From Gracilaria vermiculophylla (taxonomy: Eukaryota > Rhodophyta > Florideophyceae > Gracilariales > Gracilariaceae), in the NCBI GenBank assembly GCA_019155205.2, contig JAHNZQ020000004.1:2118754-2138059 (forward strand): a stretch of 19,306 bases of DNA. Direction: 5' to 3'. Within the stretch, counting starts at the first letter, position 1. The number at the start of each line of letters is the position of its first letter. The position numbers and the translations under genes were made by a program. The notes beneath the pieces were generated by a model. It was not told the DNA's origin, ran no database searches, and saw nothing but the letters and a program-made list of their open reading frames with translations. This document shows positions 1 through 10,139 of the stretch, piece after piece.

Positions 1-208
1 AGGTCGCATCATAGCAGCGCCTGTAGGAGCATTGTCCGCCCAGTGAACCTCCCCCTCCACTTGGTGTTTGCGGATCCCTTTCAGAATTCCCCCGGCTCGC
101 GACAGCGGATACCGGAGACCACCTTTACGAATACGCGCCTTTGGAGTCAACAAAAACTCCTAACGGACGTTGTGCTTTACTACCTCGACAGGAGGGCTGA
201 CAGTACCA
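1..208 (+). repeat. Diverged direct repeat, probable LTR 3' part (copy 1)
   Basis: This stretch reappears at 2093-2294 in the same orientation. Shared blocks include GCGCCTGTA, ATTGTCCGCC, TTGGTGTTTGC, CAGAATTCCCCCGGCTCG and the closing CTGAC(A/C)GT. By eye roughly three quarters of positions agree, with small indels (for example four extra bases near position 9-12). The similarity stops after a CA at about 207-208, which is how LTRs end. The left end is cut by the window, so the repeat may be longer. It could be the 3' LTR of an element lying to the left, or a solo LTR. What follows (209 on) is AT-rich and has no obvious primer-binding site. The LTR reading is inference; the repeat itself is seen directly. 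Confidence 0.6.
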
Positions 209-650
209 CAGTTATATCGCTATTTTCAATTGTTTTGTTTTAATCAAATCCTGTTCAGAACGGCCTGCAATGACGAAAAATCATTCTACCACGTACATCT
301 TGTTCATTTTCAAAGGGTTTCAAGTGAACTTATCGCGTTTATAACGGTGTGACATTAATTTATAGTAGGCAAAGAACGAACATTTTTCATTGCTATAAAC
401 TATTATTCAGCGCCGCTATCTTAGTGAAAAAGCTATTTAAATTTTTGAAAAGATATGTAGACTTTTATAAAACGTTGTTTAAAAGCATTTGTAAGCCATT
501 TTAAGTCAATACTTATTATTGAAAAGTCTTGATATGTAGGTGTTTTCATTGAGAGCTTAGTACATAGCATAATTTAAGTTTTAATAGAACCTTACTATGT
601 ACAAATGTTGTTTCATAGTCTTTGCTTACAAAGGTAAAGTAAAACGCCCT
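209..650. other. AT-rich stretch without recognisable gene
   Basis: Strongly AT-rich sequence with short T- and A-runs and only short open frames. I see no motif, terminal repeat or RNA gene. The composition changes sharply at both ends, from the LTR-like repeat on the left to a GC-rich patch at about 655-850 on the right. Confidence 0.5.
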
Positions 651-2092
651 CCGTGGCCGTTCTTTTTTGGATTTTGCGTATTCACCGGACCCCAACTCAA
701 CCGAAACGCCGCAGGCGCGAGTTACGTTCGTATCCACGGTGAGTTACGGAGTAACCGACCTGGCGCGCGTCGCGCGATGCGGCACGCGCACGGCAGCCAC
801 GCGCAGCCCGATAGCCACAGTATTGGCACCGGGTGGTACCTGCTTTGCAGGGTTAATTCAGTTTTTTTTGCCATTTTATTTATTTACATATCTTACGCAT
901 TCCAGCCGTAGAGCCCTAATACTTATTGCGACGGCAGTTTGGCCATAGCTCCCAGTAAACCGCACCAAGCGAGATCTTCGGTCTTAACGTTCCTCCCACG
1001 TGTTTAACTCTCTCCACCCTAGAGTAAAACGCCATGGAATACGGAATTAAACCGCCCGTGACACCGAGAACCTTTTTTTGGACTATTTTTCCCTTCTTTC
1101 AGGTTCGCCCTCGCACGAGGTTATCTAACCGGACCTTCGGTCTACACCTTCCAGGCTACGTACGCCATCCGCTCAACATGGCTTGCCCAAAACCCGCGCG
1201 GCCCAGTATTTTTCCCGACTGCGCCGAGATAGCCCGATTTATTACAGGGAATTATCACGGATCATTTCGGAAACTGCTTCAATCAAAGGACTTGCCGGAT
1301 ACCCTGTTTCTCCATTTGTCTTCCTACTGCATCTGTTTCGACGGCTTGGCCCTGGAGTTACGCCTACTCGTGTGCCTCGCCCAAGGAAGGCTCCGCCCCT
1401 GAACCACCTTGTAAGAGGGAGGTTCAATCATCCTTCGTTGTAATTTTCCCTTTCGGATATTGCATTACGAAGTGGCCTCCCGACTTAGAAACGGAGATAT
1501 ACTGGCAGATCCTCATTAAGGTCCGTTTTCCTGTTCATTTCTTTTCCACTTTGGAATTCACCCGTAGGGGGCTTTCACCTTTCTGACGGAAACCTCTGAT
1601 GGGCTGGAAACCTACTGGAGCAGATCCGATACCGACCCGGATCCGGTCACACCTACGGAACGAGGAGCGCCACATTGTGGCTCTCGAAAAAACTGGTGCA
1701 GACCAGGTAGACCGTGGAAAGCTGACGGCTGAGCCGGATACCGTGTAGTACAGTGGGTCCTAACGTTATATTATGACGTGGCTTTACGATATGATATTCC
1801 TAAGGAGGGTTTGTATTTTATTGATTGAGGCACGTGCTGCATAATTCGGCCCACGTTTGCAACAGCACCTTTGAGGAACGGCAGAATTTAGATTCATTTC
1901 AGTTAGTTCTTCTTGGTAATTACTACAGTAGTAAGACCTGCCGGGGTGGGCTCCCAGCGTGATTCTTAATATGCCGGTTAAGCTCCACCTCTGGGGAAGT
2001 ACACCAAGCACCCTTGAGTCTATGTCTAAATTTCTGGTTGGAGACTCTGGTCGAAAATCCTAAGGTTTCTAAACCGCCGATCCCCAAGTGCC
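651..2092. other. Unassigned, no recognisable gene
   Basis: About 1.4 kb of mixed composition. A GC-rich patch rich in CG dinucleotides lies at about 655-850. A polypyrimidine tract ending in CAG at about 1086-1102 looks like a 3' splice site, but nothing coherent follows it. Open frames of 60-120 codons occur on both strands (for example 1034-1402 and 1183-1443, +), but they overlap in different frames and I recognise no domain in any of them. Since it lies between two LTR-like repeats it may be ancient retrotransposon sequence decayed beyond recognition; nothing in it proves that. Confidence 0.4.
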
Positions 2093-2294
2093 CTCGCATC
2101 AGCGCCTGTACAAGCATTGTCCGCCGAGTGAACTTCCCTCTACGCTTGGTGTTTGCAGATCCCCTTTCAGAATTCCCCCGGCTCGTGACAGCGATTACCT
2201 GAGACCACTTTTAGGAACGCGCGCCTTTGCAGTCAACAACGACTCGTACCGGAGTTTGTGCGCTACCACCTCGAAAGGAGAACTGACCGTGTCA
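2093..2294 (+). repeat. Diverged direct repeat, probable 5' LTR end (copy 2)
   Basis: Second copy of the repeat at 1-208, offset by about 2.09 kb. Similarity ends at a CA at 2293-2294. It is followed within four bases by TGGTCTTCCG, where a gypsy primer-binding site (normally starting TGG, pairing with a tRNA 3' end) would lie. I cannot name a matching tRNA. Together with the decayed frame starting 157 bp downstream, this would fit a 5' LTR for gypsy copy 1. The partner 3' LTR is not visible after the integrase, where a Tc1/mariner scrap and unassigned DNA lie instead. Confidence 0.5.
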
Positions 2295-2451
2295 TAATTG
2301 GTCTTCCGAATTAAAAGGTCAGTTTCCTAAAACAATGGCAAGGGTCACGACAGAAAAGCGTTTCTAGTTCGCAACGATCGGACCCTAACAGTGGAGTTCT
2401 TCATGCAGAAGATTCGAAAGTGAAAGTAAATCACCATCGACCAACTACAAT

Positions 2452-3105
2452 ATGGACAACTCAGAACCCTCAATGGAAACTACCTTGGAAGATCCTCAAG
2501 TAACCGACTTCGTCGGTTGGCGCAGCACGCGTAACCCCCCTCAGGAGATGGCCAGCAGACTGCAGCACCCTGAAAGTCTCCTTAAGTATCCTGTCTCCTC
2601 TGTGGAGTGGTTTAGGAATCGCTTTAAATGACTGCACGATCGGAGTCAAGCGAAAACCCCCGCGACACATCTGGAGAACGCCGATGTGGAGGTTGAAGAA
2701 CCGCACACGGCATAGCAGCTGCCACCTTAAGATCTTCAGGGACGAGGACACCCGAAGGCTAACTCCCTTTTGGAACCTCTGACTCCGCGCCTTTAGGAAT
2801 TGCTCTCGCAGGAGCTGGTCTAAAGAATTCCTGCAGGTGTTAAGGCAGATTTAGGAGCGCGCCGCTTAACTCATGTGGAGGAAATTGCAATGGAGAGTGC
2901 TCACCGAGCCATGGATGCTTTGCTGGACTTGGACTTCTTCCGAGAGGGGATCTTAGATGTTATACGTAGTAAATTTTGCTCCCAAACCGCGCAGCTGCTC
3001 CCCGCACTACGCTTCAAAGTCAATCTTCTTTACGGGAGAGGTTCCTTGTATCAACACGGAAGGGAACCCCATGCAAAGAATGACAGGACACTGCGGCACT
3101 GTTAG
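2452..3105 (+). pseudogene. Decayed reading frame of unknown function, possibly gag leader region
   Basis: An ATG at 2452 opens a 59-codon frame (starts MDNSEPSMETT) ending in TGA at 2629-2631. The same frame continues readable to 3105 through several in-frame stops. Its last part (2875-3105) is open for 76 codons and starts MEEIAMESAHRAMD. The composition is acidic and Leu/Glu-rich, as expected of helical structural protein, but I recognise no domain. It lies about 157 bp after a probable LTR and upstream of a clear gag in the same frame, so an N-terminal gag segment is possible. An unrelated ORF is equally possible. Confidence 0.3.
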
Positions 3106-3400
3106 GATCTCTACATTTTTTAGTTTTTTTTATGATTTTGTTGAATTATGCGTACGTTATTATGTTCTTTGAATACGTTATTTAAATTTTTCGTGATTTT
3201 GCGGTCCACTTTGATACTCTTATGGGAATCTGCTAATGTGATTCTTACACGTACACACGATCGAACTTACTAGATTTTTCCTCTGAAAGGGCACCTGTCC
3301 TGGTACTAGGACAACTGACTTTGCGACCTTTCATAGATGACTCATTATAGTGCCCACCTAGATAATCCTCCCCTTGACCCTGTTTCTGAAGGTTCGATAG
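3106..3400. other. AT-rich spacer, then promoter-upstream-like DNA
   Basis: Positions 3106-3250 are T-rich with no gene. From about 3240 the base composition becomes balanced and leads into the TATA-containing segment at 3402. No open frame or repeat is recognised. The stretch could be an insertion splitting the retroelement leader, or part of a different LTR. Confidence 0.35.
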
Positions 3401-3401
3401 T

Positions 3402-3440
3402 CTATATATAAACCCTGATCGAGACGCTGACTTTCATCTC
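3402..3440 (+). promoter_or_regulatory. Candidate core promoter: TATA box plus initiator-like site
   Basis: CTATATATAAA lies at 3402-3412. About 25-30 bases downstream, GCTGACTTTCATCTC at 3426-3440 resembles the oomycete initiator consensus (GCTCATTYYNCAWTTT in Phytophthora) over its TTTCAT core. The spacing fits TATA-to-start geometry. It sits upstream of the gag of gypsy copy 1, so it could be the retrotransposon promoter within a poorly recognised LTR. Only the motifs are seen; activity is inference. Confidence 0.3.
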
Positions 3441-3599
3441 GGCGATCACGATCATTCACGTTCTCAACTTTTGATCCAGCGTTCTAGTTTTAACACGCAC
3501 CCTGCGTATTAAAAGAAAAGGATACTGCCGTAGGGATGCGGGACCACCTTAAGAATATTGCTATGCACTGCCTAAACTTGACACCATGCAAAGGAGCGC

Positions 3600-5211
3600 A
3601 TAATACCGGTCGCAAAAGTAATTCACCCAAGAAGAGAAGGACAGGACACTCCTCGGGTGAATCGCGAAAACGGGGGTATCGTCACTCACCCAAACTACCG
3701 AAAGGAAAAACACCAAAAGAAATGGGGGGTAGGAAAGTAGAAAGCGAGACACCGATTTGGAGAAAATTTCAGACTCCGAATCAGTTAACAGGTCCATCTT
3801 GGAGAAGAATATACCTCCCAAGGAGAAAAGAAGAAGGATCAAGAAGGACGTCCCGCTTCACGAATTCTTCGCCAAAGTGGTATGTTATGACCCCTACAGG
3901 TTGAATGACCGCTCCACCCTTTTCGATGCGTCGGTCGCATAACGACTCACGGAGACCCAGTGCCGGATGGATATGCATATGAAGAAGCACTTCTTCTTAG
4001 ATGAAGACCCCATCTCGGTATTGAAGTTTCTCACACGCTTCCGTTCAGTGTGTATCACTAATGGTGTCTATGGAGGTGCCGCCGTCTGGTGCTCTCAGTT
4101 CTACCTCACAGTTCAAGCGTACTCGATGGTGAAGCCGCGCCACACGGGGAAGAGCATCGTTGTGGATGACCCCGCGATGGAGATCTTGAAGACATACCCG
4201 GAGGTGGCGAATTATTCCCTCACAAGGTACGAAACGGATGAGATGAAAGCCAATGCTGACGCTGAAGTCATCTTCTATTGCCAGAACAAAGAAATCGTCG
4301 ACATGTAGTTCTCACAGAAGCTGTAAACAAACGTCTTACGGTTCGGAAACGTTTACTCCGATTTGCGGTTGAAGTCGTTGTTTATCGAGCTACTCTTTCC
4401 CTAGACCCGCATCAGGGGGCACAACCACTTGTAAACGCACCCGAAGACCACCTGTACAAAGGTAGCATTTTTCCGGAGTCCTCTTGGGATACGCACTGTG
4501 CCGATCGTCGCACCCACGCTCTACTTTCGGACGAAACGGCGGCCTCAAAGAACTGTTGGGCATGCGCCCTGAGATTGAAATCCAGTTCCTAAAGGGAGAC
4601 TGAAGAGCTCGTGATCGTGGGAGAACAAGAGGCCCCTGCTCTCACATACACCTCATCTCAGGGAGCCCCATCTAGATCGAGGACACCCTCTTCTTCTACT
4701 TCGTTCGTTTGGGCAGGATCTTACAGGAGTATCCGATTTGCAAATCCTCGAGGCCACCCACCACATTGCAGGATATGCTTGTATCGAGAGTCAGTACACT
4801 GTACTTCTCTCACCCCAGCAATGAGAGCCTCCATCTTGCAGGAATAGAAGAAGAACTTCCAGGATCTGTAGAAGACGCCAACGGGGAGCAGAAGTTCTCG
4901 AACCGCTTATCATGATATCCGCTCCCCCCTGAGAAACTATAATTTTCGCGCTCCAATCAGAGTGCAGCCTGTTCCACTGGCACTTGTGCCAACACCCCAG
5001 GGGTCGGCACCCAAACGAGCTGTACCTCAAGGGAACACGGTGGATCCTAATGCGTAACCACAGTAGCCGTCCTGTACTTCAACTCAGATCATCTTCAATC
5101 AGAAAATCCTTCAGGGCCGTGCGTGGAGGCTCCGCGTGGCTCCTTACCTTCGAGCCTCGGCCCCACAGAGGTCACCTTTTGGAAATGAAAAGAAGCCTTC
5201 TGCACGGTTGA
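3600..5211 (+). pseudogene. gag: Gypsy copy 1: gag pseudogene
   Basis: Capsid-type Gag of a Ty3/gypsy element, which would package element RNA in virus-like particles. The best match to the family is in one frame from about 3757. A basic stretch is followed by the YRL segment (CYDPYRLND), then DEDPISVLKFLTRF with NGVYGGAAVW (around 4000-4090). Next comes TYPEVANYSLTRY near 4190-4235, and FGNVYSDLRLKSLFIE near 4345-4390 after two stops. The same frame stays readable to 5211. In-frame stops include TAA 3940-3942, TAG 4306-4308 and TAA 4324-4326, with more beyond. No convincing CCHC zinc knuckle is seen. It is followed by the protease region in a different frame. Clearly non-functional; family assignment is fairly secure because the same motifs recur at 10140-11138. 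Confidence 0.75.
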
Positions 5212-5239
5212 CGTACAACTGGCGGGCCCTTCAACCCCT

Positions 5240-5725
5240 TTGGACCCATTTGACGCCTTTGAGGAATCTGTTTGTACTCTCTGCCATGAGAATTTAAAAG
5301 GGTTTGCCTCTACCGGATGTTTCCCGCTCGCCCTAATCACGGTGCGCGCCATCCACGACACCGGAGCTGGCCCCAACCTGTTGCACGCCAATGTGCTGCC
5401 ACGGTCTGCTCTCGGCTCCTGAAAGACTGGCAAGCTTCCTATGGTGCGCGGTGCGTCGAGAATTCAAAATCCCGGGACCATAACCCTTATTTCTCCGGCT
5501 GGACTCCTTACAGGTGAAAGTGTGGTTCCTTGTAGCGACCAATCTGACCACATAGTGCATATTGCGCACTTTATTTGTGGATTGGTATGTACGTGCAATG
5601 TATCCATGCCTACGGAAGGTGACCCTTCACCCCACCGCCCGTGTAGGTATCGAGTCAGCATCCACGGGACCGGACACCAGCGCGCGTCATGTGATAAGTC
5701 TTCTAAAGAAAACGCAGTCGAATAA
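5240..5725 (+). pseudogene. Gypsy copy 1: retroviral-type aspartic protease remnant
   Basis: Pepsin-like retroelement protease that would cut the Gag-Pol polyprotein. The active-site loop is clear: HDTGAGPNLLHANVLP, with the catalytic Asp codon at 5357-5359. Further family-like sequence continues in the adjacent frame from about 5562 (FVDWYVRAMYPCLRK), so at least one frameshift lies between about 5440 and 5562. A stop (TGA, 5420-5422) directly follows the first part. It sits between gag and the pol linker, the normal order for this group. The active-site motif is intact but the frame is not. Confidence 0.7.
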
Positions 5726-5782
5726 GCTCCAGGGGGTGAAGAGTATCGAAATATCCGCGAGGAGGAAGGCCAAAAAATCTGG

Positions 5783-6091
5783 GTGCAAACCTTTGCATCT
5801 GGCCTTTCATTCCTACAAAGAAGTCCACACCTGAAGACGAAACAGCAGTCCATAATGACTAACGGCATCTTGGAAATAGTGCCGAACATTTCCTTCAGAA
5901 TCGTGCTTTCCAACGCGAAGGAGTCTCCGTTACGGCTCCTCAAAGGAACTATCGTCGGGTTGGAGCTACCCGCCCTTTCAGGACTCACTCATCTTCCTCG
6001 TGTGGAAGACCTTTCGGAACGCTATGTAATCGCAAAAATGGAAGCTGAAGTTACATCAATGACTTCAGAGGAAGAGAGGCCAGCCACCTAG
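5783..6091 (+). pseudogene. Gypsy copy 1: pol linker between protease and RT
   Basis: Open for 102 codons. The segment TNGILEIVPNISFRIVLSN followed by LLKGTIVGLELP is the typical conserved block after the protease in this gypsy group (family pattern: NGI..V.P...F.I...N.....LPKG). It has no catalytic role that I know of and ends in TAG at 6089-6091. Downstream, from about 6110, KYWYITVEML and DDMWFGRLK resemble the strand leading into the RT, with a frame change and a TGA before the RT proper. It joins the protease and RT parts of one former pol frame. Confidence 0.6.
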
Positions 6092-6109
6092 CAGGAGAAG
6101 CTCAAAATT

Positions 6110-6960
6110 GGCGAAGATTTCAAAAAGTATTGGTATATAACAGTGGAGATGCTATCCAACATTGACGATATGTGGTTTGGTCGCCTGAAGCACGTTAGCC
6201 TGGCCAAGCACTGGATCAAGCGCACCTGATGCGAAATCGTGACGCCATCTCCCGAAGAGATCCGGACCCCATGCACGCGATTTCGAACGCGATGTGGTCC
6301 ACCGAATGCTCTACAAGGGCATTATCGAGCCCTACATTTTCGAATGGGCACCCCCGGTGTTGTTTGTGAAGAAGAAAGATGGCTTCTTGAGATTCTGCTT
6401 TGACTATGGACGTCTCACACAGGTGACGGTACGCGATTCGTACCCCATACCTCGCATAGATGAATATATTGAATCCTTAGATGATACGTCCGTTTTATCC
6501 ACGCTAGGTGTAAACAGCGGCTACTGCCAGATTGAGATGGATGAATCCAATAAGTATAAGACAACGTTCACCTCGCACTGTGGAATTTTCGGATTCCCAA
6601 GGATGCCATTTGTCTTAAAGAATGTACCCGCTACGTTTCGACGAGCGGTGGACATAGTCCTGTCGAAGTTGAAATGGCAGTACGCCCCGGTGTACATTGA
6701 CGATGTCCTTATCTGTTCTCGCAGCGTGGGGGAGCACTTTATGCATTTGAAGCACGTGCTCCAATTCCTTAAGGATGCTAAATTCACCTTGAAGCTGGAT
6801 ATGTGATTCTTTTCCTAGTCTTCGGTGGACTACCTAGGGCACGCAGTGCTCCCGGGCCGCATATAGGTTTCCACAAAAACTCAAGACGCCGTCAAAGAAG
6901 CTCAACCCCTACCAATCACACAGAGCTTCGCTCTTTTCTGTGGTTGTGTAACGTGTTTTG
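6110..6960 (+). pseudogene. Gypsy copy 1: reverse transcriptase remnant
   Basis: RT palm and fingers of a Ty3/gypsy element, which would copy element RNA into cDNA. The longest open part is 6294-6806 (170 codons). Motifs run in order: GIIEPYIFEWAPPVLFVKKK; DGFLRFCFDYGRL; SYPIPRIDEYIESL; STLGVNSGYCQI; FGFPRMPFVLKNVPATFRR; and YIDDVLICSRSVGEH, with the YIDD catalytic pair at 6699-6704. The first catalytic Asp (TLD in the family) is Gly here (GGT, 6507-6509). A TGA at 6804-6806 ends the ORF, but thumb sequence such as VDYLGHAVLPGRI continues beyond it with a TAG. A frameshift near 6912 leads into ELRSFLWLCNVFW. Inactive on two counts. Confidence 0.88.
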
Positions 6961-7560
6961 GTAACTTATCCCGTGTTTCTCCCGCATTGAGGCGCCGTTA
7001 AAGCGCTTCTTGGAAAAAGACAAGCAGACGCGATTGGCTATCCTGACGGATGAAGAATTTGAATCTTTTAACACCCAGAAAAGGAGACTGATAGATCCAA
7101 CGATCTTGGTACTCGTGAAGCGGCACGGCGGAATAATGCTGGATACAAACGCCTGTCAATACCAAGTCGGATGTGCCTTCTTACAGGAACCACCTAAAGG
7201 TAGACTTCAACTTATAGAATGCTGGAGTCGCAGCCGGTCACATACGGAACGGAACTATTCCACCTCGGAGCGCGAATCTCTCGCCTTCGTCTAGGCGGTG
7301 TCGCCTTTTACGCCCATACCTGAAAGGCGCGCATTTCCCCTTGGGGACGGACAGTACACCACTAAATTGGATATTGTCTTTGACGGATGCTTCCGGTCGC
7401 CTGGAAAGGAGGAGTCGACGCCTCCTGGATTTAATATTTCACCGCTTCCACCGTCTTAGCATAAAACACCAGGCAGCGGACGCACTCTCAGGAATCTGCA
7501 CCGAGAGCGAAGACAAAACACCTTTGAAGGACACCATCCCGTGTCTCGTCATCCATAACG
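6961..7560 (+). pseudogene. Gypsy copy 1: RNase H remnant
   Basis: RNase H would remove the RNA strand during cDNA synthesis. The frame at 7010-7294 contains the RT-connection (RRLIDPTILVLVKRHGG), then MLDTNACQYQVGCAFLQE and YSTSERESLAFV. The catalytic Asp of the family's DTDAC motif is Asn (AAC, 7148-7150), while the catalytic Glu of SERE remains. A TAG (7292-7294) stands where the family has Trp. A frameshift follows, and GTDSTPLNWILSLTDASG with HQAADALSG appear in another frame from 7341; the third catalytic Asp (GTDS) is kept. It lies between RT and integrase as expected. Copy 2 (-) is about 75% identical over a 100-bp stretch aligned by eye. Confidence 0.82.
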
Positions 7561-7639
7561 CCGACGGGAAAGAAAGATCCGATGGAAAATGCTTGGGATG
7601 CTGTGAACCTGGAGGCAATTTTGTGGGCTCCCTGAGGTG

Positions 7640-8890
7640 ATGATCCTCGTTGAGGAGGAGAAAGAAGTTCTCCTCCTCACCATAGTGGAGTTTCTGAAGG
7701 AGCAGAGTACAGTCACGTATTGCAAGGAGTGCCTCACCACAGTGGGCAGTCAAATATCGTCATTTGATGTCGATCGAGACTGAGGACTGGTACGCCGCAC
7801 TCCTATGCACGGTGCTCCCCAAAAGGTGGTCCGGGCGAGACTAGGGGCAAGGATGCTATAGTTTTCACACTATTCTCGCCTCACCGGACACCCCGGTGGA
7901 TCGCGGATGTGTTTTTCCATGAAGAGGGATTTGTATTGGCCGAACATGGCTTATAAAGCTTTTCAAACGGTGGCGGATTTGCACTCGTGTGCTGCCGCTG
8001 AGGAGAATATTCGCAAACAACGGAAGCAGCTCACCCTGTTCCCACTTTCATGACCTTTGGAGTCCGTGGCCGGGGACATTTTGGGCCCTCTCCTTAAGAC
8101 GGAGCGAGTGTGCCGATTTATCCTCATGATACCCGATTGTTTCTCGAAGAGCACGTGCGCCATTCCCTTCCGAAGCTCCACTGCAGCAGTGAATGCCGAT
8201 ACCTTTCTGAAGCACTGGGTCTACCCATCTGGGGTAAAGCTGTATCTCCTTACGTACAACGGACCCCGGTTTGAGGCAAAGCTATTCAGCGCCATCTACG
8301 GAATTCTGGAGATGAAGCAGTTGTATAGGACTGCCTATCACCCCCATACCAAGAGACAGGCGGAAAATTTTAAAGAAAACCATCCCCTTAAGGTTGAAGC
8401 ACTAAGTCGCGGACCGCCAGAAGGATCGGGATGCATTAATGGGCCAGCTCACGTATACATAAAACCTGCAGGTGCACCGCCCGACGGGAATCGTTTCTTT
8501 CAATGTGGTGCTCTTGCGTTTCCTGCCTAGTGCCGTCATTGCGGCACGTGACACGGCGCACCCTGGGGATGGGCTACAGGTACCAGCAGCGGCTCAAGCA
8601 AAATGCTCCGTCTTGAAGCGTTATGAAAACGCACTCTCCCTTGCAAAGAAGATACCCAACGCCTTGCAGAGAAGATATAAACAGGATTTTGACCGGAAGG
8701 TGAACGAAGTGCCTTACCTGAAGGAATGCGACTACGTTTTTCTCAAAAAAACTGGAAAGACATTCGACGAAACGCTGGACTTCACGCGCAAGTTAGTGCC
8801 GAACACCTCAGGGCTTTACAAAGTCCTGGTGGCCTATGGAGAAACTGTCGCAATTGAGGTAAACGGGCTACGAGCCGGCCTCTGTACTTC
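7640..8890 (+). pseudogene. Gypsy copy 1: integrase remnant
   Basis: DDE integrase that would insert the cDNA. The zinc-binding N-domain shows HYSRLTGHPGGSRMCFSM and DLYWPNMAYKAFQTVADLHSC; the first Cys of the family's DCxxC is lost. In the core, the first Asp is present (GDILGPL, 8075-8077). The second is Tyr (LTYNGPRF, TAC at 8255-8257). The Glu remains in HPHTKRQAENF (GAA, 8363-8365). A frameshift in about 8380-8470 moves the frame; VHRPTGIVSFNVVL onward lies in 8472-8921 after an in-frame TAA. The C-terminal GPY/F-like part reads SGLYKVLVAYGETVAIEVNGLR. Homology fades by about 8890, just before a Tc1/mariner scrap, so any chromodomain and 3' LTR are missing here. Confidence 0.85.
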
Positions 8891-8917
8891 TATGTATCTT
8901 CCCGCATTCATGATTAT

Positions 8918-9130
8918 TTAAATAGATGCAAATGCAGTGAAACATTTTTTGCGAATGGCATCTAAGACCATTATCAACCCTGCACCAGAATGCTTGGTAT
9001 AATATAAAGAACGTATAACATGAAGATCACGCCAGTAGAATTTGTAGGAATCTGGTCCGTGCAAATTGAAATGACTTTCATCAGTAGAAATAACATTTAT
9101 GATGTGCACGCCCATTTTCGGCGGTATTAC
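8918..9130 (-). pseudogene. Tc1/mariner transposase fragment
   Basis: Read on the minus strand, a 65-codon frame carries NVISTDESHFNLHGPDSYKF, YWRDL and GAGLIMVLDAI. These match the first-Asp region of Tc1/mariner DDE transposases (family pattern: SDEKKFNLDGPDG, YYWHDL, GGGSVMVWGAI). The presumed first catalytic Asp is in TDES. The helix-turn-helix N-terminus and the second Asp and Glu are absent, and no terminal inverted repeats are visible, so this is a scrap of about 200 bp. It lies exactly where the gypsy integrase homology stops, so it may mark a rearrangement junction. Family assignment is by motif only but quite specific. Confidence 0.75.
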
Positions 9131-10139
9131 CGTTTACGGACGTTTACCGAGCAGCTCGTATCAGAAGGCTTATATGACTAAGCCCCGCGCCAGCGGCCGG
9201 CAGCACAAATCCCACACTTATGGTATGGGTACCTTCCAGTAGGACCGACTCTTTGGACAGTGAACGGGTGGTAGTCCAAAGGGCCGGGTACCTATTTACT
9301 TAAAAGCTTCCTACTAATTTAAGGATCTCTAAAGTTATTAAGGGGCGCCGGCGTTACCGCTGCCGCCCCCAGTGCAATGTTCGTAAGGTCCCGGCTCTAA
9401 ACCTTTCGCCTGCGTCAGTGTTTACCTCTCACGAGAGAAATTTTGGAGTGTACGGATGCTCATCCACCGTGTTCACTGAGAGCGCCCATACTCGGGTTCC
9501 TACAAGTCTTCCTGTGTTTGCTCCTTGCTTAAGAATCTTTACGGCTCGCCGTTGTTTGCCTTACAGCTACCTGACTTTTTCACACCTTGGTGGTACATTT
9601 TCTGTCTTGTATATATCGCGAACCGCGCTCCCCTTTACTTACACATATATTCCTCCACACAGGTAGCATACATTCAGACATCTATTTAGTGGGGACCTTT
9701 CTTTTACCTTTCCCCCAAATTACTGCCGGGACAGCCTCGGTTTTACATCTGATATTGTCTTTGTGTTCCTTCAAGAGGGCTCTATTACCGAACTATCTTT
9801 GCAGAGGATAATTTGGACTCTTCGTGGGCTTTTCTATTTTGCCGGTGATTTCACTACAAGCGGTCTCCCACCTCGGAAAGATTACTTGAACTTATGGCTT
9901 CTCTTTGAGGCTCCATATGCTATAGACCTCCGTGGTTTTCCGATTTCAACGGTTTAAAGATGCCGTAGATGCCGTCTAGGGTGGAGCATGTAATAACTCG
10001 CAGTCGCTCCCACCAATGTGGTGGTAAAATGAGCCACTAGTTGCCTTCGAAGATACTGATTCGGTCCGGACCGAGTCTAGCCGCGATAGATATCAAATCT
10101 TGAGGCCACGATTCTGAAAACCAAGATCTCTCCCAAGCC
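9131..10139. other. Unassigned, upstream of a gag remnant
   Basis: About 1 kb with no recognisable protein. It contains a TATA-like TATATA at 9610-9615 and several overlapping open frames (9418-9666, 9587-9811, 9763-9957, +) that show no domain. Because a gag begins near 10140, this interval is where a 5' LTR and leader of that element would lie. I could not match it to the repeats at 1-208 or 2093-2294, nor to the promoter-like segment at 3402-3440. Confidence 0.35.

Noticed and set aside
1086..1102. Polypyrimidine-CAG 3' splice-site look-alike
   Set aside because: No matching 5' splice site joins coherent coding sequence, and the downstream frames show no domain.
3561..3842. Minus-strand 93-codon frame with hydrophobic stretches
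   Set aside because: Antisense to the basic, Lys/Arg-rich gag region, where complement codons give Leu, Phe and Ser and mimic a membrane protein.
5273..5323. Possible CCHC zinc knuckle (CTLCHENLK...GC) just before the protease
   Set aside because: The His and the spacing of the last Cys do not fit the C-x2-C-x4-H-x4-C pattern.
5464..5988. 174-codon minus-strand open frame
   Set aside because: Lies opposite the protease and pol-linker of gypsy copy 1, whose plus-strand motifs (DTGAGPNLL upstream, TNGILEIVPN within) are recognisable. The minus product has no domain.
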